64,000 bases of DNA from UPXZ01 sp049840795 (GCA_049840795.1 JASGJK010000049.1:1-64000), one strand, 5' to 3'; positions 46,579-56,764 are shown, counted from the first letter of the stretch. The notes: generated from the sequence alone by a model not told the origin. Program-made: numbers and translations.

Positions 46579-46833
46579 ACATCGGTACAAATTGAAAAGC
46601 AAAAACCGATTACTACCGACACGCTGAATACTACTACGTATCAAAACTGTTATCGAAAAACAAATAATAAAGATACGCATTGGTCTGATATACAATATAA
46701 ATTTGCCGAAGCGGATTTCTCTCTTTCCTGTCAAATTAAGAAAATATAATTGGGAACTAATGTTTGTGTACCACTCCATCTGGAACAAAATAAGATCGCT
46801 CCCAAAACATCAGTACAGTTTTTTGTTTGTTAG
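46579..46833 (+). pseudogene. Probable coding debris after the lipoprotein-like gene
   Basis: In the same frame as the preceding TAA, a 54-codon stretch reads natural protein (TSVQIEKQKPITTDTLNTTT, then DIQYKFAEADFSLSCQIKKI) to a TAA, followed by another open stretch (LGTNVCVPLHLEQNKIAPKT) to TAG 46833. No start codons are apparent. This may be a separate gene broken by several errors, or a decayed gene. It could once have been an outer-membrane or surface protein. Confidence 0.4.
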
Positions 46834-46869
46834 ATATTTTTCTCAAAGAGATAGAGTTTATATGGTTGA

Positions 46870-47598
46870 TTATACGTGCTTGTAAACCTCTTCAAAAGGG
46901 ACTCTGAATCGTTCGCCCCAGATGCCTTTATTGCCGTTTCTTATACCACAAGAGATGACCATATTTATTTCGGCTCGGTGTGGCACTTTGAGAATTTTCT
47001 TTACCCTACGACTGTCAAAACCTTCCAACGGACACGTGTCGTATCCTTCATTAGCCATCGCAATCATAAATGTTTGTGCAGCCAATCCACAAGATTTGTG
47101 TATCACTATGCGCATATCGTTTTCTGAAACGGCGGATGTCATCGGTCTGAAAAGGCTGATTGACCAAGTAAGCGCTTTTCGGAATGCGCCCAAAATACCG
47201 AAAAATCTACCGTAAAGAAAAGGAATCAATCTCTCATAGTATATTTCACGGTCTTTGATTCTTTTCTTTTGTCGTTCTTCCGGGCTATTTCTTTCGATAT
47301 TACCTCGTTCAAAACCAATGACTTGTTTGGTTCTTTTCTTGTATAAATCCTGTCTTGCTACAACTACTACCACCTGATTTGCAGTGGATGTTGCGCTTTG
47401 ATTCAGGCAAGCAACCGATAGTGCTTTTAGCGTATCGGGGTTGGTAATATGAAAAAACTCCCAAAGTTGCATATTTGAGCTGCTGGGTGCAAGCGTGGCA
47501 AGCCGGATGCAATGCTTTACTTTTTCGGTGTCTAATGCTTTGTTGGAGGCGTAGTTACGCACTGCGCGTCAGTATTGGAGTACTTCTTCTAAATTCAT
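46870..47598 (-). CDS. Nitroreductase-family protein with an in-frame TGA
   Basis: From ATG 47598 the protein reads MNLEEVLQY, TGA (47571-47569), then RAVRNYASNKALDTEKVKHC ... WGERFRVPFEEVYKHV, about 242 codons in one frame. Homologues have RR at this point (EVLxYRRSVR), so TGA stands where CGA is expected. The FMN-binding signature LATLAPSSSNMQLWEF and the C-terminal HKSCGLAAQTFMIAMANEGY are intact. It would be a cytoplasmic flavin NAD(P)H-dependent reductase. A downstream GTG at 47562 could start a shortened protein, but that would remove the conserved arginine pair. A good promoter lies upstream. Confidence 0.8.
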
Positions 47599-47618
47599 AA
47601 ATATATTTCTTTTGCTTA

Positions 47619-47649
47619 CAAACTTACGTAAAAAGACATTATTTACCAA
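47619..47649 (-). promoter_or_regulatory. Promoter of the nitroreductase gene
   Basis: On the complement: TTG (47649-47647), 20 bases, TAAGTTTG (47626-47619), 21 bases before the ATG. Confidence 0.65.
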
Positions 47650-47692
47650 TTGTTTCCGTTGAAAAACTTGAAATTTTTGAAAGAAATATACT

Positions 47693-47724
47693 TTTGTTTT
47701 TGATAGAAAATTATTCTATCTTTG
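47693..47724 (+). promoter_or_regulatory. Promoter of the lipoprotein metallopeptidase
   Basis: TTTG at 47693-47696, 20 bases, TATCTTTG at 47717-47724. It is divergent from the nitroreductase promoter. Confidence 0.75.
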
Positions 47725-47782
47725 TTAACTGATTCCGGCTGACTGTAATATTATCCATCAACATAAATAATCAATGAGTCTT

Positions 47783-49834
47783 ATGAGAACCAAATTGTAT
47801 TTCAGCTGTTCTCCTTTTCGTATCGGGAGCTGTATTTTTATCTTGTTGTAAAAAAATGAATACGAACCAATCGTCAAAATCTAAGATGTACATTTCTGAA
47901 GCTCAAACAGCAAAATTAGTGAAACATTTTGTTGATTCACTTGGAGAATCATCCCGATTTCGTATAGAAAGGGGAATAAATCAAGTCGCTGAACTTTGGC
48001 GCGAAACGGATGGTACTTCGGGCAATTTTGCTTTGTTTTGCAGACAAAACTTTGTAAGTGATACGTTAAAATTGGATACGCTTTTTTTTGCCGTTCAACG
48101 AAATTTGGAAATAATTGCCGGACATTATAATCAAATCAGCCTGAAACTCAAGGAGCCACTTCAGTTAACCGGATTCCCTGCTACAGATGTAGATTTACCG
48201 TTTGGGGGATTTGAGCCGGGCACACATTTAGACGAAGACTTGTTTGCCAATAAAGTGGCATTTATTGTAGCGCTTAATTTCCCGTTTTATTCGTTGGACG
48301 AAAAGACAAAACTTGGAGATAAATGGACACGTAAACAATGGGCGTATGCACGTATGGGCGACAGATTTACATCTCGGGTGCCTTCCGAAATTTTACAAAA
48401 TATGGCAAAAATAGCCATTGAAGGTGAAGATTATATTTCTAATTATAATATCTATATGGGTAGTTTGGTAAATAATAAAGGGGAAAAACTCTTCCCCTCC
48501 GATATGTTTTTAATTGCTCATTGGGGATTAAGAGACGAACTAAAGTCTGATTATCAGGAGAAAGTGAGAGGACAGGAGAAACAGGAAATGATTTACAGCG
48601 TGATGAAACGCATCATCGATCAAAGTATTCCAAAAGAGATGATAAATAGTGGAAAATACAATTGGAATCCGTCCACCAACGATTTGTATGATGGTAAAGA
48701 CAAAATAGAAAGCCATCCTGAAAATGGTAAACGGTACGATGTACTTTTGACCAACTTTAAAGCAAATCAGAAAATGGATAATAATGCACCTCATTTGCCT
48801 ACCGCTTTGCAACGCAACTTTGACGGAGCAATGGAAATTTCTCAAAAAGATGTTGAAGCATTGTTCAAATCGCTTCTACTTCACCGGAGGTGAAACGTGT
48901 TGCGGCACTTATTAAAATGAGATTAGGGCGTGATTTAAGACCTTATGATATTTGGTATAACGGTTTTAAGTCAAAGCCGGATATGCCTGAGGCAGATTTG
49001 GATAAAATAACGCAAAAAAAATATCCCGATAGTAAAGCTGTTGAAGCAGATTTACCTAATATATTGATGAAAATGGGATGGACATCCGAGAAAGCGAAAA
49101 AAGTTGCATCATTAATCAAGGTTGATCCGTCGAAAGGGTCGGGGCACGCTTGGGGCGCTCAGATGAAAAATGATTATGCACATTTACGCACACGTATCGC
49201 TTCCACAGGAATGAATTATAAAGGATACAATATTGCCATTCACGAATTTGGTCATAACGTGGAGCAAACCACCACGATGAACGATGTTGATTATTGGATG
49301 TTAAACGGCGTGCCTAACAATGCTTTTACTGAAGCTGCTGCTTTTATCTTCCAAAATCGTGATATTCCGTTGCTCGGATTTAAAGCAAGTGAAGAAATGG
49401 ATAAGAATTTAACTTTCGATACGTTTTGGACAGCTTATGAAATTATGGGAGTGGCATTGGTTGATATTGGTGTCTGGGAATGGATGTATGCTCATCCTGA
49501 TGCTACTTCTGCCGAACTGAAAGAGGCTGTCATAGCTAAAGCTAAAGAAGTGTGGAATGCTTATTACGCTGATGTGCTGGGTGGAAAAGACGAGCCTTTA
49601 TTGGCTATTTATTCGCACATGATCGAGATTCCGCTATACCTTTCGTACTACCCTGTGGGACAACTAATCTCGTATCAAATAGAAGAAGAAATGAGAGGTA
49701 AAAACATCGCAACAGAATTTCAACGCATTTACACACAGGGACGGATTATCCCACAATTATGGATGAAAAATGGGGTAGGTAAAACGCTTTCTGCCGATCC
49801 TTTGTTAAAAGCAGTGGATAAAGCATTACAATAA
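47783..49834 (+). CDS. Lipoprotein zinc metallopeptidase (HEXXH gluzincin type), two frame breaks
   Basis: About 683 residues when restored. One T fewer in the TTT run 47800-47802 links ATG 47783 to a lipoprotein signal (MRTKLYSAVLLFVSGAVFLS then CC), explaining why the frame from 47856 lacks one. The second break near 48870-48873 (one base short) links EALFKS to TSPEVKRVAALIKMRLGRDL. The zinc motif HEFGH lies at 49241-49255 with a downstream Glu in NNAFTEAAAFIFQ, a gluzincin arrangement resembling but not clearly within M3/M49. The early frame runs 47856-48893 and the second from 48890. It is probably an outer-membrane or periplasmic peptidase; specificity unknown. Confidence 0.75.
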
Positions 49835-49868
49835 ATCCGGAGATAGGATACTTCAAAATAGTTGACAG

Positions 49869-49905
49869 AAAAACGGCTTCATACATTGAGTGTGAAGCCG
49901 TTTTT
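49869..49905. terminator. Bidirectional terminator between metallopeptidase and mutL
   Basis: A perfect 13-bp stem (49869-49881 with 49893-49905) with A and T runs between convergent genes. Confidence 0.85.
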
Positions 49906-49915
49906 AGTGAGAATT

Positions 49916-51754
49916 TTATTTAAACTTTCGATCAATTTCATCGTTTTGAATGACTGCGATAATCACTTTACCGTCTGGCGTGTATTGATGGTTTTCGCAC
50001 CAAAAAAGATCAGTTGTTAAACGCTCCATCTCTTCCGCAGTTAGCGATTGTCCCGGTCTGATAGCTACTTTTTTCGATAAAAATTGTGCTACTTTTTCCT
50101 GAATAGATTCTTTGATGGATGACAGTTCGGTTTCTTTTACATCATCAATCAATTCTCTTAAAATAAGTAATGCCGATGTGTTTTCAATTTCCGAAGGAAC
50201 GCCGTTGATAGCATAGGTATTTTTTCCAAATGGCTCAATATCAAATCCCACCCAACGTAAATCCTCTAAAATTCTTTCCATCAGTATTATTTCGTCGCTA
50301 CCCAGTTCCAGCATCTCAGGAAAAAGAATTTGTTGCGATATTCCTTTTTGAGCACGCAATTTTAGCATAAAACGGTCGTACAATATTCTGAAATGAGCTC
50401 TGTGTTGGTCAATAATCATCAAACCCGATTTAACCGAAGATAACACGTATCTTAATTTGAATTGAAATACATCAGTGCCGTTTTCGTTCAAATCCATTTT
50501 CTGTTGTGTCTCTATCGGCGTTGGAATGACCCAATTGTCAAAGTCCTCATCGTTTTTACTGATTTCTACGGATTGATTGATCGAAAAGTCTTTATAAAGC
50601 TCTTCCCAGTTGTGTGTCGGTTTCTTGTGTTGAGGTGTTCCAAACGGATTATAATTCGGATTAAATGAAGTTTGGGGAGGACGAATCGTAGCATTTTTGT
50701 CCATCACCGGTATTTCGGGCATATTGTCAATGTCAAAATCGAGCGCCGGCGCAACCTGAAATTTACCTAACGACTCTTTGACCGATGCCAACAAAATAGA
50801 CCAAATAGGCTGTTCATTTTCAAATTTTATTTCAGTTTTTGATGGGTGTACGTTTATATCGATGTGTTGCGGATTTATTTTAAAATAGATAAAATAGTTT
50901 GGATTTTCATCCGGTTTTATCAGTTGACTATATGCGGTCATCACCGCTTTGTGAAAGTAAGGATGCCGCATATAACGGCCATTTACGAAGAAATACTGAT
51001 TGGCGCTTTTTTGAGCATATTCAGGGCGCCCTATAAATCCTTTGATCGTCAACAGATTGGTTTCAATATTGATCGGAAGAAGTTGTTGCTCTAATTTTCG
51101 TTTACTGACGTTGTCAAAAACATGCTCAATACGGGCTTTGAGTGTTGCTGCCGGTAAATTCATTGTTTCAGCATCGTTTTCAAAAAAAGAGAAACCAACT
51201 TCCGGATGTACCAGCACGATACGATAAAACTCGTTTCTTACGTGCATCATTTCCGTTGAAGGCGATTTCAAAAACCGACGCCGTGCCGGAACGTTGAAAA
51301 AAAGATTTTTCACTGCTATATTTGTGCCTTTATCGCATTGTATGGACTCTTGTTTGAATATGCGCGTGCCTGCTATTTCAATAAATGTTCCAAGTATTTC
51401 TTCCGCTTTTTTGGTGCGTAATTCTACTTGAGCCACAGCGGCTATGGATGCCAATGCTTCACCTCTGAAACCGAATGTGTGCAGGGCAAATAAATCGGAA
51501 GCATCTTTAATTTTGGATGTTGCGTGGCGTTCAAACGACATTCGGGCATCGGTCTCACTCATCCCTATTCCATCGTCAATTATTTGTATTAGCGCATTTC
51601 CGCCGTCTTTTATAACGAGCTGAATATTTTGGGCACCGGCATCAATGGCGTTTTCAACCAATTCTTTGACAACCGAAGCCGGACGCTGAATCACTTCACC
51701 GGCGGCGATTTGATTGGCAACAGAATCGGGTAGTAAATGGATAATATCAGACAT
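49916..51754 (-). CDS. mutL: DNA mismatch repair protein MutL
   Basis: 612 residues. The GHKL ATPase domain carries ELVENAIDAGA, IIDDGIGMSETDA, FGFRGEALASIAA; a transducer domain follows, and the C-terminal dimerisation domain starts near residue 425. It couples MutS mismatch recognition to repair. The endonuclease motif of most MutH-less MutL proteins, DQHA(x2)E(x4)E, reads DQHRAHFRILYD here, with the central Glu replaced by Phe. It lies 91 bases after manC on the same strand. Confidence 0.95.
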   Translation of the reverse strand: MSDIIHLLPDSVANQIAAGEVIQRPASVVKELVENAIDAGAQNIQLVIKDGGNALIQIIDDGIGMSETDARMSFERHATSKIKDASDLFALHTFGFRGEALASIAAVAQVELRTKKAEEILGTFIEIAGTRIFKQESIQCDKGTNIAVKNLFFNVPARRRFLKSPSTEMMHVRNEFYRIVLVHPEVGFSFFENDAETMNLPAATLKARIEHVFDNVSKRKLEQQLLPINIETNLLTIKGFIGRPEYAQKSANQYFFVNGRYMRHPYFHKAVMTAYSQLIKPDENPNYFIYFKINPQHIDINVHPSKTEIKFENEQPIWSILLASVKESLGKFQVAPALDFDIDNMPEIPVMDKNATIRPPQTSFNPNYNPFGTPQHKKPTHNWEELYKDFSINQSVEISKNDEDFDNWVIPTPIETQQKMDLNENGTDVFQFKLRYVLSSVKSGLMIIDQHRAHFRILYDRFMLKLRAQKGISQQILFPEMLELGSDEIILMERILEDLRWVGFDIEPFGKNTYAINGVPSEIENTSALLILRELIDDVKETELSSIKESIQEKVAQFLSKKVAIRPGQSLTAEEMERLTTDLFWCENHQYTPDGKVIIAVIQNDEIDRKFK

Positions 51755-51845
51755 TTTAGTCGATAATTAGTTATCGGAAAACAACGGATAACAAATGGCA
51801 AAAGTCCATTGATTATCCGTTGCCGATAGTGTGCTTATTTATATA

Positions 51846-52921
51846 TCAAGAGTATTTTCCGTCAAATTTTACAGTCGCATCGTTTACGAATTGCCGGATA
51901 CGTTGTTCTTCGTTTTTTTTACAGATGAGAAGTACATCGTCAGATTCCGCCACAATGTAATCTTCAAGCCCTTGCATTACCGCTAACTTACCTTTGGGTA
52001 ATGCTACGATGTTATTTTTGCTTTCGTAAAACAAAGTTTCACATTTTAGTGTCACGTTTTTATGCTCGTCTTTTCCCGTTAAGTCGTATAGTGCTCCCCA
52101 AGTACCCAGATCAGACCAACCGAATTCGGCACACAGTACATACACTTCGTCTGCTTTTTCCATCACACCGTAATCAATAGATATGTTGGGGCAGGACTGA
52201 TACATTTCGTTGATAAAATCTTGTTCTTTGTTGGTACCGTAAATACCAGCTCCGGCATTAAATCTCGAAGCAACTTCGGGAAGATAAATATTGAATGCTT
52301 TTTCAATGGCTTGCAGATTCCACAAAAAGATACCTGAATTCCAAAAAAATTCGCCTGTTTCAAAAATATTTGAGCTAATTCGGCATTTGGTTTTTCCGTA
52401 AATGTTTTCACACGCGTTAAATCGGAATTGGCTCCACTTTCAATTTGTATATATCCGTAACCAGTTTCCGGGCGGCTCGGTTTTATCCCCAATGTGAGTA
52501 AACTATCTTTGTCTTTAATGAAATCCAACCCTTTTTTGACAACATCAATAAATTTGTCTTCTTTTATAATCAGATGATCTGATGGCGCAATGACTATGTT
52601 GGCATTATCAGTCATCGATTTTATTCGCTGAATTGCATAAGCAATGCAGGGGGCAGTGTTTCTACGATGTGGCTCAAGTAATACCTGATCGGGTTTTAAC
52701 TCGGGGAGCTGCTCTAAAATGGTGTCTTTGTACAATGCGTTGGAAACAATCAAAATGTTGGATGCAGGAACAAAAGAACTGAATCTGTCAAAAGTCATTT
52801 GAAGCAGTGAGCGTCCGGTTCCAAAAAAATCAAGGAATTGTTTCGGTTTGTCGTTTTTACTAAAGGGCCAAAATCGGCTTCCCACACCACCAGCCATAAT
52901 AACGCAATAGTTATTTTTCAT
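51846..52921 (-). CDS. manC: Mannose-1-phosphate guanylyltransferase, frameshifted
   Basis: Makes GDP-mannose from mannose-1-phosphate and GTP for glycan and LPS synthesis. The nucleotidyltransferase start MAGGVGSRFWPFSKNDKPKQ is complete, followed by LLEPHRRNTAPC, IVIAPSDHLII, PETGYGYIQ and VKTFTEKP; the C-terminal part has AEFGWSDLGTWGALYDL and MQGLEDYIVAESDDVLLICK. One A missing from the A7 run at 52343-52349 separates the two halves; restored, the sequence reads QANFFWNSGIFLWNLQAIEK and about 358 residues. The mannose-6-phosphate isomerase domain of bifunctional forms is absent. It lies upstream of mutL. Confidence 0.92.
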
Positions 52922-53288
52922 ACGTTCATTTATATTTTTTAGATAGTTAACATAAGGAATTCGTTTTATGTCTTATCGTTTTTAGAGTGCGCGTTGAGTG
53001 CCTTTTATTCTAAAATATAGATTGTCAACCGATTGACTTTACTCAAAAAACGTTACTAAGATACGTATTATTTATTAAAATACAAGAGAGTGAAATAAAA
53101 ATACTCCATTAATATTACTCGAAAAGATGTAAAATATCTTTGACCAAGCCATTTGACAAAGATAATAAGAAAATTTATTTTAGGAAAAAATCAAAAAATC
53201 CACCAAATAAAACAATTATTTTACATTCTTTTACCCAAACGGCAATACTTTTGCAGTAAAACGCTTTGTACATAAAATATCATAACTC
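52922..53288. other. 367-base divergent intergenic region
   Basis: It separates manC (-) from the pectate-lyase gene (+). TATCTTTG at 53135-53142 and its complement CAAAGATA at 53157-53164 form an inverted pair of opposed -7 elements. TACTTTTG at 53246-53253 is nearer the + gene. No coding potential is seen. Confidence 0.5.
53246..53253 (+). promoter_or_regulatory. -7 element (TACTTTTG) of the pectate-lyase gene
   Basis: Matches TAnnTTTG, 36 bases before ATG 53289. The -33 region is not clear. Confidence 0.45.
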
Positions 53289-54872
53289 ATGACTTACACA
53301 GGAAATCGATTTTTTTTACTTTATATTGTTAGCATATTCTATTTTTCTAAATCATTTGCCGTCACCTATTATGTGTCGCCAACCGGTAGCTCTTCTGCTA
53401 CGGGTACAGTACAAGCGCCACTTACTTTTACAGCAGCTATCGCCAAATCGCTTACAGCCGGCGACTCTATTATAGTGCGGGGTGGAACGTATAGTTTTTC
53501 TTCCCGTCAGAATATATCGAAAAGCGGTACGAGTGCTGATTTCCTTTGTATTGTAAACTATCCCGGCGAAGTTCCGGTGTTAGATTTCCGTACACAGGCG
53601 TACAATAGCAATAACCAGGGTGTATTGCTCTCGGGAAATTATGTACATATTAAGGGCTTGATTATTCAAGGAGCCGGCGATAACGGGATGCAAGTGACCG
53701 GAAGTAATTGTAAAATAGAAAATTGTATTTTTCGATGGAATTGTGATTCCGGATTACAAATGAAAACCGGTAGCAATAATTTGATTCTTGACTGTGATTC
53801 ATACGAGAATTTTGATTATCAAACAGGAGGTACTTCATCGCCTAATTATGGCGGAAATGCCGATGGCTTTGCCGATAAACAATATACAAATACCGGTACA
53901 AATATATACAAAGGGTGTAGAGCATGGAAAAACAGCGATGATGGTTGGGATAGTTACGAGAAAATAGGGAATACGGAATACGATGGTTGTTGGTGCTTTT
54001 CCAACGGACCGACATCGTATGATATGACTGAGAATATTCGCTTCAAAACTGATAGTGCAACTTGGTTTTATAAATTTAAAAATACTTCCGAGCGGTACGT
54101 AATTACCAATTACGGCAATGGTAACGGATTTAAATTCGGGGGAAATTATACGGCAAATATCATTACGGCAAAAAATTGTGTTTCAGTCGAAAATAAGGTG
54201 AAAGGCTTTGATCAAAATAATAACAATGGAGCAATGATTCTCTATAACTGTACCAGCTATAAAAATCAAACTAATTACGGATTTTCTAATGCAGGTTACG
54301 GCACACTTTTGATAAAAAACAGCGTTTCGCTGAGTGGTGTAAGTTCCAATGCCTTTAAAACAACTTCTTACGTCCAAAGCAATAACTCGTGGAGTAGCGG
54401 TTTCAGTTGTACTGTAGCTGATTTTGTAAGTCTTGAGACATCGCAACTTCTAAGCAACCGAAAAAATGACGGCGTTTTGCCGGAAATAACATTACTTCAT
54501 TTAGCTCCTACCAGCGCATTAATAGATAAAGGCGTTGATGTGGGATTGATGTATGTTGGAGCTGCACCCGATTTAGGCGCATTTGAATATAATCCGGTGT
54601 CAGCAGTGAAAACGGTTTACTCAAAAGGTGATGTGAGGATTTTTCCGAACCCCGTAAATGAAACGTCGGCATTGTACATTTCTACCGAATCAAACACAGA
54701 GGTAACCATTCAACTTATAGACGTAAGCGGGAGAATTGTAAAAAGATTTAATGCCTGTTTGACTACCGGTGAGAACATTGTTGCGTTGAATGCCGGCGAG
54801 CTACTACGTGGAAATTATGTGTACTCAGTTTCCGGTAAATCGTTCTATCTTATAGGAAAATTTGTAAAATAA
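53289..54872 (+). CDS. Secreted PL9-like pectate lyase with T9SS sorting domain
   Basis: 527 residues. A signal peptide (LLYIVSIFYFSKSFA) is followed by a right-handed parallel beta-helix (TYYVSPTGSSSATGT, then CKIENCIFRWNCDSGLQM). Calcium-binding aspartates of family PL9 are visible in GGNADGFADKQ and NSDDGWDSYEK, and GNGFKFGGN includes the Lys expected as catalytic base. A type A T9SS tail (VRIFPNPVNETSALYISTES ... ) runs from about residue 450. It should cleave pectin-like polygalacturonate outside the cell; activity is inferred from motif match only. No other pectin genes are near. Confidence 0.85.
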   Translation: MTYTGNRFFLLYIVSIFYFSKSFAVTYYVSPTGSSSATGTVQAPLTFTAAIAKSLTAGDSIIVRGGTYSFSSRQNISKSGTSADFLCIVNYPGEVPVLDFRTQAYNSNNQGVLLSGNYVHIKGLIIQGAGDNGMQVTGSNCKIENCIFRWNCDSGLQMKTGSNNLILDCDSYENFDYQTGGTSSPNYGGNADGFADKQYTNTGTNIYKGCRAWKNSDDGWDSYEKIGNTEYDGCWCFSNGPTSYDMTENIRFKTDSATWFYKFKNTSERYVITNYGNGNGFKFGGNYTANIITAKNCVSVENKVKGFDQNNNNGAMILYNCTSYKNQTNYGFSNAGYGTLLIKNSVSLSGVSSNAFKTTSYVQSNNSWSSGFSCTVADFVSLETSQLLSNRKNDGVLPEITLLHLAPTSALIDKGVDVGLMYVGAAPDLGAFEYNPVSAVKTVYSKGDVRIFPNPVNETSALYISTESNTEVTIQLIDVSGRIVKRFNACLTTGENIVALNAGELLRGNYVYSVSGKSFYLIGKFVK

Positions 54873-54954
54873 TTCGTTCTACATTCAAGATTGATCTTGC
54901 TTACTTAAAATAAGTGAAAGAAAATTCCTAATTATTTGTTCGTTTTAGAACGTT

Positions 54955-54988
54955 AAATGCACATTTTGCGCAAAAATGTGCATTTTTT
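54955..54988 (+). terminator. Terminator after the pectate-lyase gene
   Basis: A perfect 13-bp stem (54955-54967 with 54973-54985) followed by T. Confidence 0.85.
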
Positions 54989-54999
54989 ATTGGTGTCTA

Positions 55000-55031
55000 T
55001 TGCACATATCTGAATTATTTGTGTAATTTTG
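55000..55031 (+). promoter_or_regulatory. Promoter of the FadL-family gene
   Basis: TTG at 55000-55002, 21 bases, TAATTTTG at 55024-55031; the ATG is at 55120. Confidence 0.65.
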
Positions 55032-55119
55032 TGCGCTATTTCACTAAAATAATTTAACAACTTCGGTGCTTGAATAAATATCCAATGCTGAAGAAATAAA
55101 CAATTACAAGATTAATTTT

Positions 55120-56689
55120 ATGAGAAAAAAACTATTATTTGCAGCTGTGGCAGCTCTATCGAGCGTGTCTCTGTTTGCCGGTGGTTTGTTGACAAACACC
55201 AATCAAAGTGTTCATTTTTTGCGTAATCCGGCACGTGATGCCTCCATAGAAATTGATGCCGCATATACCAATCCTGCGGGTCTTGTTTTTTTGACTGACG
55301 GACTACATTTTTCGTTGTCCAACCAAAGTGCATTTCAAACGCGCACCATTACTTCTACATTTGCTCCATTTGCTTATGGCAACAATGGCTACGAAACCAA
55401 AGAGTTCAAAGGCGAAGCATCCGCACCGCTCATTCCCAGTTTTCAGTTGGCTTACAAAAAAGATAAAATGGTGTTTTCAACTTCGTTCGGAATTACGGGT
55501 GGAGGTGGAAAAGCCGTTTTCAATCACGGATTACCTTCGTTTGAAGCAAATGTGGCGTTGTTGCCGGTCGCATTAAATGCTAAAGGATTGCAAACTACCG
55601 CCTACTCGGTTGATCAGTATATGGAAGGAAAACAGTATATTTTTGGCTGGCAATTGAATGGTGCGTATAAGTTCAATGAACATTTATCCGGTGCGGTCGG
55701 ACTACGATTAAATATTGTCAACAATAAATATGTAGGACATTTGAAAAATATTCAAATTAATCCAAAACATCCATCATTAAATCCAACCGGAACGATGATG
55801 AGTGCCAATACATTTTTTGCAAGTGCAGCCATATCGGCACAAGCAGCTGCAACGTCTATGGGGCAAATCGTGGCGGCTGGTTATGGTTCGGTAACAATGG
55901 CTAACTTAGTGACTGCTGGAGCAATCACCTCAGCTCAGTTGTCTCAGTTGAGTGCAGGATTAGGTACCGATGTTAGCGGACTTACGGCAAGTCAAGTTCA
56001 GGCACAATATAATGTCTCGGTGGCTTCAAATACAGCTACTGCCAACTCAGTGGCTGATAAGTACCTTGATTGTACACAAACGGGATGGGGAGTTACTCCA
56101 ATTTTAAGTTTGAATTACAATATCTCAAAACTAAACGTAGCCGCGCGTTACGAATTTTTAACTTCGCTCAATGTGCAAAACAATACCAAAGTGGATGATA
56201 CCGGAAAATACACAGATGGAGTAAACACACCGCATGATATACCTGCACTTTTAACGTTGGGTGCTGATTATAGTATTTGCAAAAGTTGGAAAGTGTCAGC
56301 AGGATATCATCACTTTTTTGATTCGGATGCAAAAATGGCAAATGACCGTCAAAACTATATCAACGGTGGAGTTAACGAGTTTTTGTTGGGAACAGAGTAT
56401 AAAATTAGTGAACAGTTTTTGTTGAGTACCGGCGCTCAAATAACGCGTACGGGAGTAACCGATAATTATCAAACGGATATGAGCTTTAGCTTGAACTCAT
56501 ATTCAATTGGTTTTGGTGGAGCTTATAATATTACTTCCGATTTACGTTTGAAATATTGCTTACTTCTTTACCGATTATTCGGATTGGACTAAGAAATCGA
56601 CAAATTATAACGGTACAAATTTGGAAGGACAAGATGTTTATGCACGAACCAATAAAGTATTTGGTATCGGTATCGATTATAAATTCTAA
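55120..56689 (+). CDS. OmpP1/FadL/TodX-family outer membrane transporter, frameshifted near the end
   Basis: About 522 residues when restored. A signal peptide (MRKKLLFAAVAALSSVSLFA) precedes the FadL-family N-terminus with the conserved NPAG (IEIDAAYTNPAGLVFLTDGL) and alternating beta strands. A Ser/Ala/Thr-rich insertion (about 225-310) is probably an outside loop. The frame breaks at AAA 56551-56553: one A fewer gives LNIAYFFTDYSDWTKK and continues to IGIDYKF with TAA 56687, an aromatic end as expected of a barrel. The family transports long-chain fatty acids or other hydrophobic compounds. Confidence 0.9.
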
Positions 56690-56704
56690 ACAGTAGTTAC
56701 ACTG

Positions 56705-56748
56705 CACACAAAGAGAGGATGTATTTTATCACATTCTCTCTTTGTGTG
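56705..56748. terminator. Long hairpin between convergent genes
   Basis: An 18-bp stem (56705-56722 with 56731-56748, one G-T pair) has an 8-base loop. There is no strong T run on either side, so it may act as a transcript end with other factors. Confidence 0.65.
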
Positions 56749-56764
56749 AAAACTATTTTGAACA

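Noticed and set aside
46703..46885. Short open frame and overlapping antisense frames around 46.3-46.9 kb
   Set aside because: They conflict with better natural-looking protein sequence in another frame and with the nitroreductase end.
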